A stretch of DNA of 64,000 nucleotides from Pyrocephalus nanus (Eukaryota > Chordata > Aves > Passeriformes > Tyrannidae). A program made the position numbers and the translations under genes. The DNA is taken from positions 28,529,501-28,593,500 of the forward strand of contig CM076268.1 of assembly GCA_038380795.1 (NCBI GenBank), in the 5' to 3' direction. Below the pieces are notes generated by a model. That model worked only from the letters and a program-made list of their open reading frames with translations, searched no databases and was not told the DNA's origin. Positions within the stretch are counted from its first letter, which is position 1. Every line of letters begins with the position of its first letter. Below, one piece after another: positions 38,641 to 51,449 of this stretch.

Positions 38641-41600
38641 TCATATGCTAAAATAATATGTATTTTTCCGTATATTTACTTACTGAATTATATAAAAATG
38701 CATTTAGAAGAGACCTAACCACACAGACTTTAGATTCTGGTGAAGGAAATAGGTGAAGATTAGCAAACACACCTGAGTATTATTACTTTAGGCATACATA
38801 GCAATCTTTGTTCCTTCTGTTTAAAATGACTGTAATTTGACAGAGTGAGCTCTGAAGTCATAGCACAAGGATATGGGTTCATTCTTGTGCATGAAAATAT
38901 TTATTAGAGAAGCTTATCTTCCAGATGAGAATGTGGAATTATTCTCTTTGCCTTGAGTAGAACTTCAAGATTGAATTCAGAAATTCTCTCTGGCCTCTTC
39001 TTAGAGGTTCACCAGCTCTTTCTAAGTTGTAGGGCATATGATGATGGCTTAATTTTCTGATGTTATCTGGTTCCTTGATGTGTGCATATGAGTCTCTGGG
39101 TCTATCACATAGGGCTGAATTCAACTGGGTCTTCTTACAGAATATTCACCTCTCGAGTAGCCAAGTGCTAGGCTCTAACTTGCATTAGCTGTTGGCTTCA
39201 GTGCTTCAGCTGCAACTCTGACTTTGACTATGCAATACTTTGTATGATATGTAGACATTACATCTGTTTTTTAAACTTGCAATCTGATTGCGATGAAGTC
39301 GTAAATTATTCTTTCTTTAGTTTTCAGTCCTGCACACAGTTTGTCACAGCACTGGACACTGAGGTAGAGTGCTGCTTTAGCAGCAAACATGATCTTTATG
39401 TGGAGGAAGTAAAATGGCTCATCAAGACAGAAAAACAAAATGAAGTGTTTATTATTAAAAAATAAGATATTTTTTAGAGTAGCAAGTTTTACTACTACAG
39501 AGAAGAAAAGCAAGAGATAGTGATCAAACTGGGGTAAAATAAATGACTGAGCTAAAAAATGTGTCATCAGGGAAAGAACAATAATAATAACAAATTCGCT
39601 GCTGGGTCATACCAACATTCCCTGCCTCTGATGGTGGCAGGGGACAGTAGACAAACCTGGCCACCTTGTACTGCTCAACATCTCCTCAGCATCCATGTAA
39701 TGGATTAGAAATATTAAACAGAAAAGGCAAGGATACTCTTCCCCCCACACCCAACCGTTACTTATCATTTTGGACTTACTGGAAACATTTGCCTCCACTG
39801 ACTTCTGCAACAACAAATTCCAGTTTGTGACCCAAGATGTAAAGTTCCTAAGAATAAGAGAGGATGTGTTAAAAGTGTTTGTGTCTTAGCTGTCTGGTCT
39901 CCACGGCATAAGACCCAGCAGAAGAATATGAGTCAGTGGTTTTGGATGCAAATGAAATAGAAATATTAAAAGGGGGTGTCAACCTGCAGGGTCAAAGCTG
40001 TTTGGGTTTTGGGAATAAGTGGATTCAGAAAATGAAGACTAAAGCCCCAGCACAAGTTAATGATGCAGGCATAAAATGGATTTCAGCAATTTTCTGCCAA
40101 ACACTGAATAAGGGCATGTTCAGCTGTGAAAATTAAATGAGTTTGCCTGTAATTTGTAATAAATCTCACTATGTGCTTTGTAAAGACCACATCACATGCT
40201 CCTGTTTGTCTGTGCTCAGCTACCACTTTTGAAAGTGTATGGCCAACTCAAGATGATGAAAGATAGAGGGGTTGAAGGGTAAAGGAAGGGTTTGGCCTCT
40301 GGGATTTTGGTATCTGTGAGAAGATTTTGAAATGCCAACTTTTCTGATGAATAGAGCTGCAAGTTGTTATCCTCATTTAAGATAATTAACAAAACTCTTT
40401 GGGAAAATGGTGCCTTCCCCTTGATCACTGGTTACTTGGCCAACCTCAAAACAACTCCTATGCTGATTTATAGGATGAAACAGTATTTCCCAGAAAATTA
40501 AAAAAAAAAAAAAATCAGTATCCCTACTGTGCAGCTCAACCTACTGCCATGTGTAAACTGTATGACATTCCTGCTTTAATCCTTGATTTGTCTTAACTAA
40601 CCTTTTCAAGGTAGTCTCTCTGTGTAGTTTAGTTCTTTGTTGTTATATTTCTTTCAGTTGTTGATGCATTTGAAGCATGTAATTTTTTAAAAATGGGATG
40701 ACGCATGTCAGTTAATTAGGCTAGCAAAACCCTTGTGAGGAAAAAAAAGGAGAACAAAGGGAGTGTAGCTGGAGACTCCTTTCATTGTTTTTAACAGGCT
40801 TTGAGGAAAACAGATGTTCATTTGAAGATTTTAGAAGAAAAGCACAAATGTTTTTAATTCAGCTCTAAATTGGGAATAATACTTGACCAAATTAATATGA
40901 AGCGATAAAGAACAAATTTATCTTTTGAAACTAAGGTAATGATTTGATTATGTTGAAGTGCACCTCCCTATACTAGTGAGGCATTTAGACAATTTTTTCT
41001 AATTGACATTCCTTCTCATACCTGATGCCCAGAAGTAAGAAATGTGGATATTTTTTTTTTATTTTTTTTTTAAAATCTCCTTCCTCATGAATTCATGCTC
41101 TCTCCAGAAAACATGCAAAATGAGAGCAATGAAGCCAACAGTGGTTAATAACTTTCTCACTTTTTGCAGATAAACACATTTCAGGACTGGAACCTGGCTG
41201 TTCCCAGCTGTGTTTCAGCTATAGCTGCTTGTCTGCTAATGTTTAACTTGTGGGACTGTGAAGTGTTTTTAGATAACTAAGATAGGACTGGTTGTATGGA
41301 AAAGAAAAATTTCCATCTGTCTATCCTCTGTCTAAATAATGGTCAAAATATGTACTCTGTTGGGCTATTTCTGGGTGTTGTGCTGTAGTAAAGATGAGGT
41401 ACAGAGGTATGATTATATATGCTGCAATAATTAAATGGAGTTAAGAGCTTTCTTCTATTCCCCTGGTTACTTCTGTGAAAAATTCTTCTGAAAATATATC
41501 ATGCTGGTGGTATCCAGTGCAGAGACTGTCTAGAGCCTTTCAAATGTGCAAGCCTATTAGTTTTTTTAGCTTTTTGTAGAATAAATGCAGTTGTAAAGGG

Positions 41601-44600
41601 ACCTATCATTCACTGAAGTACTGGTATGGGTTAGTTTATTGGAGGGGCACAATAACTGGGTTCTCTGTCAATAAGAGGCATTGTTTAGGAGTTCATCTAC
41701 AGCAGCAATGTAACAAAAAGGCATAATATTTTTCAGGCTGTAAATTTCCTCATTGCTATTTTTATATTTCAGTTGCAGGCTCTCGCACTGTATAGTGTGA
41801 AAAAGGACCACTAAGGCTTTTGTTGCATCACAAGTCTCATGAAAAATTGTAAACCTCTCTGCCCAGAAATAATGCATGTTCCCTCTCAGGGAGAATACAA
41901 TGCTCAAAATGCAGTTATGTTGTGGCTCTTATCAAGGCATTTCAAATCTGAGTTTGTAGCATTGATGCAACATGGTTTGGGTTCAGTTCAGGTAGCTATA
42001 AATGGGCTGCCTGGGGTGCAGATAGTTGTCGAGTTGTCAGCACTGATTTTGGCATTGGCTTCGGCTGGGTCTGCCAAATGCTCAGCCAAATTTTGAGAGG
42101 CTAATAAAAATTAAAAGCATTACAGAATGTATGTGCATGTCATGTATGTGTATAAACTTTCCAAACTAAGCTTTCTTCCTTGGTGATGTGTTTCTGCTCT
42201 GGAAGTTTTACTTTATCTGGAAGGATGTGAGGATGAAGGCTGTTCAAAACAGGAGTCTTTCTCAAACTGAACAGTGAGCTGCCCAAGACTGTTTGCTTGG
42301 TCAGTGGCAGACTCACAGAATCGGCTCTCAACTATTTCATCTCACCCCAAACCAGTAACTGCTAGATTTCCCTTGCCCTGTCAAAGAAACCTTTGCTAAT
42401 TATATTAGAGCTCTTGGCAGACTTCTTAGATTTGACAAAAAGGATTTGTTTACTCTTTCCTAGAAGTGGTTACCATGGCTTTCAGTGGGTATGTTTCTTT
42501 TCCTGACAGGTCATGAAAGCTGCTACTGAGGTAGTATTCTGCAGGCACCAATGTATGTTCTTTTAAGTCCTGGTTTCGATGCTGATAATAGAATAATCAT
42601 CTCTGTTATAACTTTCCTCTGAAAAACGGTCTGGTTCCCACGGCAGTCTTGTCAGTGGAATTGCACGTTTTCCTGATGGAAAGGAAGCAAAACATACATG
42701 CAAGAAGTGACAGATATGTAAACCTAGAAAATGTAAATACCTCACTCATTTCAGATCATTTAAGATTGAATTTTATGTGCTAGGAAAAATTCCAGAAGTT
42801 TAATACTACACTTTTCTGCAGGCTCTGCACAGGCATAGGAACTTCTGTGGTATTTAACTGTGACAGTGCACTCTTTTACCATGCAATTTATGTGTGTGTG
42901 TGTCTTCATTGTGGAAACTCACACATTTGTTTATGTTCAGTTTTGACTGTATTGAAAGGCTTAAGATGTCATGGAGTTGGATGAAAGACTGAAATGAGTA
43001 AATGGGGAAAATAGTAAATATAGCTTAGTTGTTGCAATGTAGAATTGCCCCAGGGATTTGGCTGAATGCCCTTTGCTGGAGCGAAATATGATGTGTGGAT
43101 CCCTTCTTTTTACATCAATTATTTGTTTGATGCACAGTGAGTTTTGAGAGACTGCCTTTGATGTTCAGTGGTAGCTGTGTCTGGTGTGACCCTTGATACC
43201 TCTTTATGGGTGAAAAGAAGTTGGTTGTGAAAAGATGGACAAAATCCCATTTAAGCTCATTATGTTTCTATTGAATTTTATGCTGTACTTCTGCATATGG
43301 TCATTTGTCTTGTAAGAATAACAACACAAGAAAGCTGAACATATTTGCATTTCTTTTTTCCTTTTCTGCACTCTTGACTCTTTCACCTTGGTTTAGTCTT
43401 TTCTTTACACCCAGTATAATCTTTATGGGGCTTCATCAACTGACATTAATAAACTATCTTGAAAGCTTTGGGGACATCACAGATTTTAAGAATTGATTTT
43501 TGTATCATTGAAGTAAATTTGCATTTTGTCTTGACCTCAGTAGATGAATATTCCTAGCTGAAGACAGCAATGTTTGCAACATGGCATAAAGCCCTGCACA
43601 AGGAAATGGAAACTAGTTTCCATCCATCTGCCTTGTTATTAGATTAATATTTTTAAATGAAGCTATAAATTAAACATTTACTAGTATTAAATTTTTCTGG
43701 GTGATAAATCTATGTTGAAGCATGTTGAACAACGCTGACACTGGTGCCGTATGCTGTACAAGGACAGCATTACAAATAGTTGTAATTTCAGCCTTGTAAT
43801 GAGGTAGCCACAAGCCCTCCCTCCTCTCCCCCCCAAATACTCATTCCATTTCAATATGTCCTTGTAAAAATTATTTTCTCACAATAAAGACCAAACCACC
43901 AACTTTCAAAGCTCAGTGTGAATGTAATTGAAAAGGATATATAGTTTTAGTGAATGCACCTGTAATTTCCTCCCATCCTTTCAGACAATAGTGGTGGAAA
44001 TAAAATTAGCTGCAAATAACAGATCCAGAGAATCTGAAAAAAAAAATAATAAGCACTTTCATGAGATTTAATTCATATCATGGATTTGTAAGCAGAACAG
44101 CAGAAGCCAGCCAATGGACAACAGGGTATGAATCCCCTCATTTTTAAAATTCGACAGCCTTATCTTGAAGCATTCATGAGGTTTATTTTGGAAAGCTGAA
44201 AATAGAGAATAAACATCACAGCCTCAGATCTGGACATCTTTAGGAGCGCAGACAGTACCTGATTGAGTCTGTCAGGAACAAGACATTGGACGAACAGCTG
44301 TCGAGTTCACTTAAAACATCCCTGCAGTTTCTTTGAGCTGGTGGCTCAGCTGAGTTTGCTGTTATTTGCAAGTATTTACATGCAGTGCCTGTCACTGCAA
44401 AGGCTGGCTTACAGGAAAGTTTAGCTAAAGATAGTTTTTTAATGGCCAATTTATTATCCTCACTCTTTAAAATATGTATTTTTTTTTTTTTTAAATACAC
44501 CTTTCATCTTTACAGATGATTTTCTTCCTCTAACGTTGAGTTGAGGTTGTGGTGATTTAGTAAAATTGTTTTGATGCCACAGCCACATTAGTCACAAGCA

Positions 44601-47135
44601 GTGATGTGGAAACTGACTTGCTCCATTGCTCAGGGTGTACTTTAATAAGAAATTAGTCTGCAGCCAACACCTACACATTGCAAATTTGGATATTTATTTG
44701 GATGGAACTTCTCTAGGGAGAACTCAGGTACTCTCAGGTAGCTCTATATTCAACAGATGTCAGTGGGAGTGAAAGGAGGCCTGCTGCACTGGCATGACTG
44801 GTATATTATATGAAATTTTCTATGTGGAATTTTCTACAAATATTAGGACTTCAGACATAGATGCATTGGATAAATTCCCTTTACAAACCCTTCAACCCTA
44901 GCACTAACAGTTCTAGAGCGTTAATTTGAGTTTGTTTTTAATCAGAATTCTCTCTTCAGCAATTGCTCAGTTGTATGCAGGTCTCCTGGAATACAAAAGC
45001 TCCAGAGAATATGAATTCCTCTCTCACAGGAATGGATTGTGACACTGGTCTTTTTACATATTCCTGTTCCAGAGAAGGGGGGATGTCATGGTGTCCTGTG
45101 GTGCTCAACAGCCACTTGTGCCTGGGCTGGCCTGTGTGTTCATCAGTGCAAGCTGAAGTACAGAGCAGACATACAAGAGCAGGGGAGGTAGCCTAAATAT
45201 TGCATGGCATAACATAACTGAGATGCCCAAAGGGGCTAAATGTCCTCCTAAAGGGGGTTCCACATCCAAGGCAAAGCTCTTTGCTCCTACAGCCCCAGTA
45301 TTTTTAACCTGACACTTGAAAAATACCACCTCAGGATTTCATGCAGCCCTGTAGCCAGGCAAGCTCAGGGCACGGGGATGGATATCCAGAGAGGTCTGGG
45401 ATAGGGTTGTGGAACAAACAGTGCACCTATTAGTTAAGAATCCCAAGGAAACTCTAATTTCCTGAATTTTCTGGAATTTTTTTAATCTTCCCTTGTGAGA
45501 TACATTTAGTGTAAGAGGTTTTGATTGGGTGGCAGAATGCATGTGGTCTACACAGGTGACATTTTTACCTTGGGAAACAGTAGCAGAAATACGTGACTAG
45601 TGACATATAGCAATTTTAAATATAGTTTGAATAACGAGCTAAAACAAATACCTCCCTTCCACAAAACAAATGAAAGGTGGATGCATCTTAAACTCAGACA
45701 AAATGCAGTGGAAGCAGAAGCCACCTGTAAAATGCTGTCCCAAGGGACAAAGAAGAAGCTCATTGCGACTGTGAACTGTCTAGAGAAATCTGGCTAATCT
45801 ACCTGTCTGTCTAGTCTGAACCCCGTAAAAGGCACAAATATAAGGTGAACACAGGGTATGAATCTCTATAAAGGATTTGAAAATCTGAAGGATTCAGAGG
45901 CACCCCAGCTACCTCTCCTCATTTGGCTCCATAGAGATATCTTTATTTGAGTGCAGACTATCTGCAGAGAGGATGTACTTGAATTGAATGTCCTCCAGCA
46001 TACACACAGCTAGTTCTGGGACAGAAATATCTCTACATAAATATTTTCATATACATTTTAAGGTTTTCCTGACTGGGGAGCCAGAAGTGTGATAAGAGTT
46101 CTACCAGAGGACTGAATTTAGTGAGGAAAAAAAGGCGAAAAAGTAGATGTGTGGAAAAGGCAGTAAATGCTTCCTGGGCAATGTGCTGGCATGTAGTTTT
46201 AGAGGTCCTCAGGTAAGCACAGAGCTTTTTAAGGGTTGGCTTTTCTTGAAAGTGGGTCTCTCTGATACATTTTTTCCTGCTGCTCTTTCTGAAGAGCTCA
46301 TGCCATATTTATTATAATCATAGTGGGGTGAAAAGGTTACACATACTCTGTTATGCAACTGGTTTTGCATTCACTGGACTGGATTTGAGTGCGTGAAAAA
46401 GTGTGTGTGTGTTTACATTTATACCTGAAGCTTACCTAGGACATAACCTTTTCGGAAAACAAAACATCCTGAAAATGACATTTGTTTCTTCACATTAATT
46501 GGAAAGAAACTTGTGTATAACACAGTGCCAGATGCTCCCTACCATCACAAATCACTCCAGAAATAAAAAATGCAGGCATAATTATCTAAGGAAATAATGA
46601 AGCTAGAAGTCTTAGGGAGTAATTTGTCAGGTAAATGAATCTCAACATGAACTGTATGAGCATGGACTGACACCTTATTTATCAGAAAGCTGTTACCTAT
46701 TGAGAAGGACAACTGCTTCATTGCTCTGTTTCCTTGCCTCTCTTCCTGGTTTTCCCTTATGCTCTTCCTTACCCAAAACACACCATCTAGAAGTAAACAG
46801 TAAAAGTCTGAACATCCCAAGTGACAGGGGTGGAAAAACTTTGTATGTCATTGAAATAAATACTGAAGAAGAACGAAACTATGCCCTTATAGCATTACAA
46901 AGACTGTTTATAACTGTTGAAGAGGATAATGCAGCCAAAGCATATTGCTTTATTTTCTTATTATTGCTGAAAAGTTACTCCTCAGTAGATTTTTAAAAAT
47001 GCCAAACCTCACCTAAAAACCAGTTTTTTGCAGCTTTATTGCATGTTCAACATACATTTGAACATCTGACAGGGGAATTCTCGATCTGCACTCTGAAAGT
47101 CAGATACAGAATCACTTCAAATTGAATCAAAGCTC

Positions 47136-47154
47136 TTTTTTTTTTTTTTTTTTT
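47136..47154. repeat. (T)19 homopolymer
   Basis: Run of 19 T followed by aattttgaaag and an A8 run. No element body was recognised. Confidence 0.85.
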
Positions 47155-48670
47155 AATTTTGAAAGAAAAAAAAATCAGTCTAAATAAATAATTGTGGTTT
47201 GCACAAAATAAAATGTTTTCATCTAAGGTAACTCCACCCTTCTATTTGAGATTTTAAACAGTGCTACTGCCTCTCCACACTGCCACCTGCCCCCTGCTCT
47301 CCCCCAGCTCTTTAAAATACTAAATAATCAGAAGTGAAAATATGTGATGAATGCACGTGGGACTTATCAATCTGTAAGTTTGAACTTGTTACTTTCCCAA
47401 CATGTCTTCTGGGAGGGAGGAGGGAGCAGGGACGTAGTGGTTTTGCTGGACCTGGCCCTTCGCTTCAAAAGTTAAAGCCAGAACAAATATATCACTTAAA
47501 AAATATTATTTACTTTTTAGAATAAATGAACAAATCAATCCAGTGCTGAGGCTACAGAAACATAATGCACTTCCTCTAAATAGAACACTGAATACAATTA
47601 ATCAAAATCTTCATCTTGAATGAATCAAATTATGTTGGCTTAAAAAATGTAAATTGTTCATTTGTGTCAGCCTCCTGGTTTCCAGGAATTCAGACTCTGG
47701 GAATAGCATCAACATGTCAGTTAAGCTGCTCAGAAACATATTTGAGTTTTAAGTGACTTCCTGACATTTACCTCTTATGTAAGTTATTATGTAAATAGGA
47801 AAAGGTTATTTTAATGTACTCATGAAGTATGATGTTCAGTGTCTGTGCATGCACACATGAGCCACGTTCATTGGTCCAGCTGCCTTGAACGCTGGTTTTG
47901 GCACTTGTTATGGAAGGATGATGCTGCTGTTCTTAGAGTCTTACTGGCCTTTTCACGCTGTTGTGCTGTGTCTTCTCCGTGTATAATTACATGCTGTTGT
48001 ATCTCAGTGAGTTCCTTTCAACCAAAGCAAAGGTTGACCATGTTGGGTTCCTAATTGTGAGTGCTGCTGCTGCTCCACTGGTAAACAGCAATCATGTTTT
48101 CCCCTGATTTCCCTAATAATAAAATGAATGTGTGGGTATGGATATGCTTTTGAAAGGAGAAAAATGTGGATTTGAGATAAAACAAGCTGGGATGAATAGT
48201 TAGATCTGTGGGACCAAATATTTTGTCATTAAAAAAGGATAAATACACCATTTCTAACTTTCACCAAACCTCAGAAGACATCGGAGCAAGTCTTAAGGAA
48301 ATAGTGGCAGGTGTGAATATGGGTGGAGCAGAAATGGTGTGTGGAGACAGGGGTACAGCACCAGTTCTTTTGGAGATTGCCAAGAATAGAAGATTTTTGC
48401 AAAACAGAAAAATGTAATTTTGAGAAATAAGGGTCTAATGGAAGGCATTTTGTATTTTATCGTACCCATCACTGGAAGCAGTGTTTCCAGTTTTTCTTTT
48501 TAACTTCCATAAATTTATTTGTTAAGAACAAATGGCAATATTAAACAAATAGAGCAAAATGATTTATTACCTGTTAAATTTTAGATTGATAGTAAGATAC
48601 TCTCAATTTCTGATGTCATGAGACATAATGTGTGCAACTTCTTTTGGTAGCGTGCAGACAGTCATTGTTG

Positions 48671-48750
48671 AGAAAAAAATGAGTCAGGAAGGAGTCATAA
48701 TTGGGAAAAGAGAAAAATATGAGTCAGGAAGGAATCATAATTGGGAAAAG
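48671..48750 (+). repeat. 40-bp tandem duplication
   Basis: Copies 48671-48710 and 48711-48750 share an A-rich 10-mer, gagtcaggaaggRgtcataa (second copy has A at the second-to-last purine of that block) and ttgggaaaag. They differ at two positions of 40. A third partial start (agaacaaaag) follows. The near identity implies a recent event. Confidence 0.9.
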
Positions 48751-48760
48751 AGAACAAAAG

Positions 48761-50990
48761 TTTTCAGAATGATATAGTTAATTAGCTATAGTAGAATGAG
48801 GATGGGAAGGAGGACAGAATCCGCTTCAAAAAAAGAAAAGGAATGAAGCTGTTGCAACAGAAAAAAAAAAGTTGGGATGAACTCACCTGGGATCCAAATA
48901 TTTTGAAACTTAAAAGGATTTCTTTTCTTTTGAGGTTCACTCAAAACAGTCTCCAGTGCATTTTAAAACCACATTACTAATTGTTTCTCCCGCAATGCCT
49001 GACAGTCAGAGAGACTTTTAAATACTCTTTCCAATTACTGCCACAGCCCCCTTTGTATTGCATCAGTACAATTGAAACTGTTTTACTGCAGTACAATGAA
49101 ACAGTTTTACTGCACCTTGCTATGATGTAGAAAATGACATTACTGCATTTTCTACTGTCCTGTGTTCTGCCATTGAGAGACCCTCCATCAGATACTCAAA
49201 TGATATTTTGTGTAACCTAAGAATCAGCCTTCAGATCAGTGGACTTGTGGGCACATAGTCCTACAGAGGCTCTAGGATGTCACCAGTGAAGCCAATGTAG
49301 CTTCAGTCTCTTGGGAATAAGGGGGAAAGGATTGGCACATCTTTATGTACTCTCTTTCTGCTCTCCCTTCAAGTGGAGGCATGACTATTTTGGGCACAAT
49401 GTAGGTCTGACTGCAAGCCATTACAGCTGCTCTCTTTGCAGTAGCTCTCTTTGAAGTGAAATTTTCCTGTTATAAATCTTTTGGGAAAGGTCTGGCCTGG
49501 CATTCCTGGGGTAGCTCCCCAGGGTGTGGTGAGTTAGTGCTGCAGGGAGCGAGGAGGGAACAGGGACCCACGGGAGCAAGCACAGTCAAAAGGCATAAAC
49601 CAATCTCAAATAAAGACTCACATCTTTCTTAATTTAGTATTTTGACAATGTGGCAAAGACCTTAAAATTGAAGAAAGAAATTAATGATGGTATAGTGAAA
49701 TAATTAGCCTCATTATGTATTCCCAGGAGGAGATCATGAAGCTTCTGGTCAGCAGTGAAAACTAACCATTGTCACGTTCAAAAATAAAGAAATCTAATAT
49801 GCTCTTGTCTTCTGATAAGTTTAGGGAAGCCCAGGAATTGGTGTTCATGGAGAATATTGATTATATTTTGATTTAGCTTCCTCCTTATTCTTCTGTTGCT
49901 TAGGAAAGGCAGGAGCAGCTGTCAGTTCAGACTTCCTATCTGATTTTTTTCATCAGTTTATTGCAAAGACATCTGACACTTACCTCTGGGTATTTTTTTT
50001 TCAGCTTCTAGTGTATACTGCAAGTAATTAGTCAAATACAGGCTTAAATGAGACACAGAGCACTATGGAGTGGGTGCTTTCAACATTAGAGACACTTGTG
50101 AGTTGGTGAACAAAAGCAATTGGAGTCTCTTATGTACTTCCCAAGAAAGGTGGGAGGGAAAAATGACCATTCTGAGTCTGTGCATGGGAGCACAGAAAAA
50201 ATGAAATGCCCAAGATGATAGAGAATGCTCTAAATAGTTCTAAAACATCCAAAGCTGGTTCCTTGAACATATAGACCCTTTTCTCTCACGTTATATTAGC
50301 AAGCACTATTTTTATCTGATAAAAATATAATCCAATCAAATAATGTGCAAGATGTCATGCAAGGGATATCTGTTGTTGCCTAGTACACACTAACATCTGC
50401 TTATCCCATATGGAAAGTTTTAGAGCAGTCTATATAGAAACAATTTTGGTAACTGAACATATTTTGTTTCTCCTGACTCATTATTTATTTTAAGAACTAC
50501 TGTTTGGTATAGCAGCTCTTTCTTTCTCAAGAGCTTCTTCTCCTATTGTAATTAATATTTATCTATATTTTGCTTTCATTTGTGAGCTATTGTTCTTCCT
50601 ACAAAGTTTAACTGTGCTGGAGAGGGGCAGCTCCAGGTGAGAAACAGGAAATGGAAAGAGCTGAGCATCTGATCATGTGAATGGCTAATGGCACGAGGCA
50701 GTTCCAAGGGGTGAATTGGAGGCAGACTGTGCAGGGAATGTAAAAGATGTTGTGGAAACTGAGATTTGTCTACTCTGAATCACCTATCTCAGCGCTGTCC
50801 TTGGCTGTGATGGCAATAAGTGTGTTATAAAACTTGTTCAGTGCTGCTAGACCTTGTGCATGAGGAATTTTCACCCCTAACAAGGTCTTACGCTTAAAGC
50901 AGTGGAGCAATAGAAGGATCATAGCACAAAGGGAATTTCATTCCAAGCCTGGCCGTGTTTTGTGTTAGACATTTGTCTCTATGAAGAGTA
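48761..50990. other. Non-coding stretch of the downstream intron
   Basis: Apart from the small tandem repeat at 49.06 kb this is unique sequence. A short GC-rich patch at 49.50-49.58 kb contains a 7-bp inverted repeat (cctgggg/ccccagg). No exon was recognised. Confidence 0.5.
49064..49112 (+). repeat. 25/24-bp imperfect tandem duplication
   Basis: cagtacaattgaaactgttt plus tactg (49064-49088) is followed by cagtacaatgaaacagtttt plus actg (49089-49112). One base is deleted and few substitutions separate the copies. Confidence 0.85.
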
Positions 50991-51019
50991 AACAGACAAA
51001 AAAGCCTAACAGAACTGCC

Positions 51020-51330
51020 AGGAAGCAGGAGTGGAGTCCCCAGCAGGTCCCTGGCCCGCGCTGCTCCCTTCAGGCGCTCGACACCCCATTTGCTGTGTCT
51101 GGAGCCATCTGCTGTGCTGTGCTGTGCTCCCTGCCTGCTGCAAGCCTCGGTCGAGGGCCCACAGCCTGTGGCAGCAGGGACTGGTTCTGCAGGCACAGGG
51201 TCATGCCAGGCCAGGGCTCCTCGCAGGCTGGGACGGCTGTCCCGGGTGTCCTGGGAACGTGGGAGCTGCTGTCCGTCGTGTCTCTGCTCTCCCCATCCCT
51301 GCTCTGCTGCTGAGAAGGGTGGTTCGTGTT
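51020..51330. other. GC-rich island with unassigned open frames
   Basis: This 300-bp block is clearly richer in G and C than its surroundings, with repeated gctgtgctgtgctgtgct and several CpGs. Frames of 105-153 codons are open in several phases on both strands, which reflects low stop-codon frequency in GC-rich DNA rather than coding. It contains many Pro/Ala/Ser/Cys codons, shows no domain, and no frame is bounded by convincing splice sites. It could be an unrecognised repeat, a lineage-specific transcribed segment or a regulatory island. Confidence 0.5.
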
Positions 51331-51398
51331 TATGGAGCAGCATTTCTTCCTGCATTCAATTCTGGCACTCTTTTTTTTTTCATGTATTGACACTTGAT

Positions 51399-51439
51399 GC
51401 CCCATAGCCCTCTTGTAGGGGCTGCCCCATAGCCCTCTT
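51399..51439 (+). repeat. Short direct repeat, 25-bp period
   Basis: gccccatagccctctt occurs at 51399-51414 and 51424-51439, separated by nine bases, at the edge of the GC-rich island. Confidence 0.85.
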
Positions 51440-51449
51440 CCATGCACTC

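Larger units (their letters stand above)
32700..48660. other. Non-coding central part of the downstream intron
   Basis: Sixteen kilobases of mainly unique AT-rich sequence without a recognisable exon or LINE/LTR. Open frames are below 100 codons on both strands. The simple repeats it holds at 34.9, 38.5 and 47.1 kb are listed separately. Highly decayed repeats may have escaped reading by eye. Confidence 0.5.

Noticed and set aside
50894..51447. Overlapping 105-153 codon frames on both strands
   Set aside because: Five frames open at once in a GC-rich block indicates composition, not coding. Kept only as an unexplained island.
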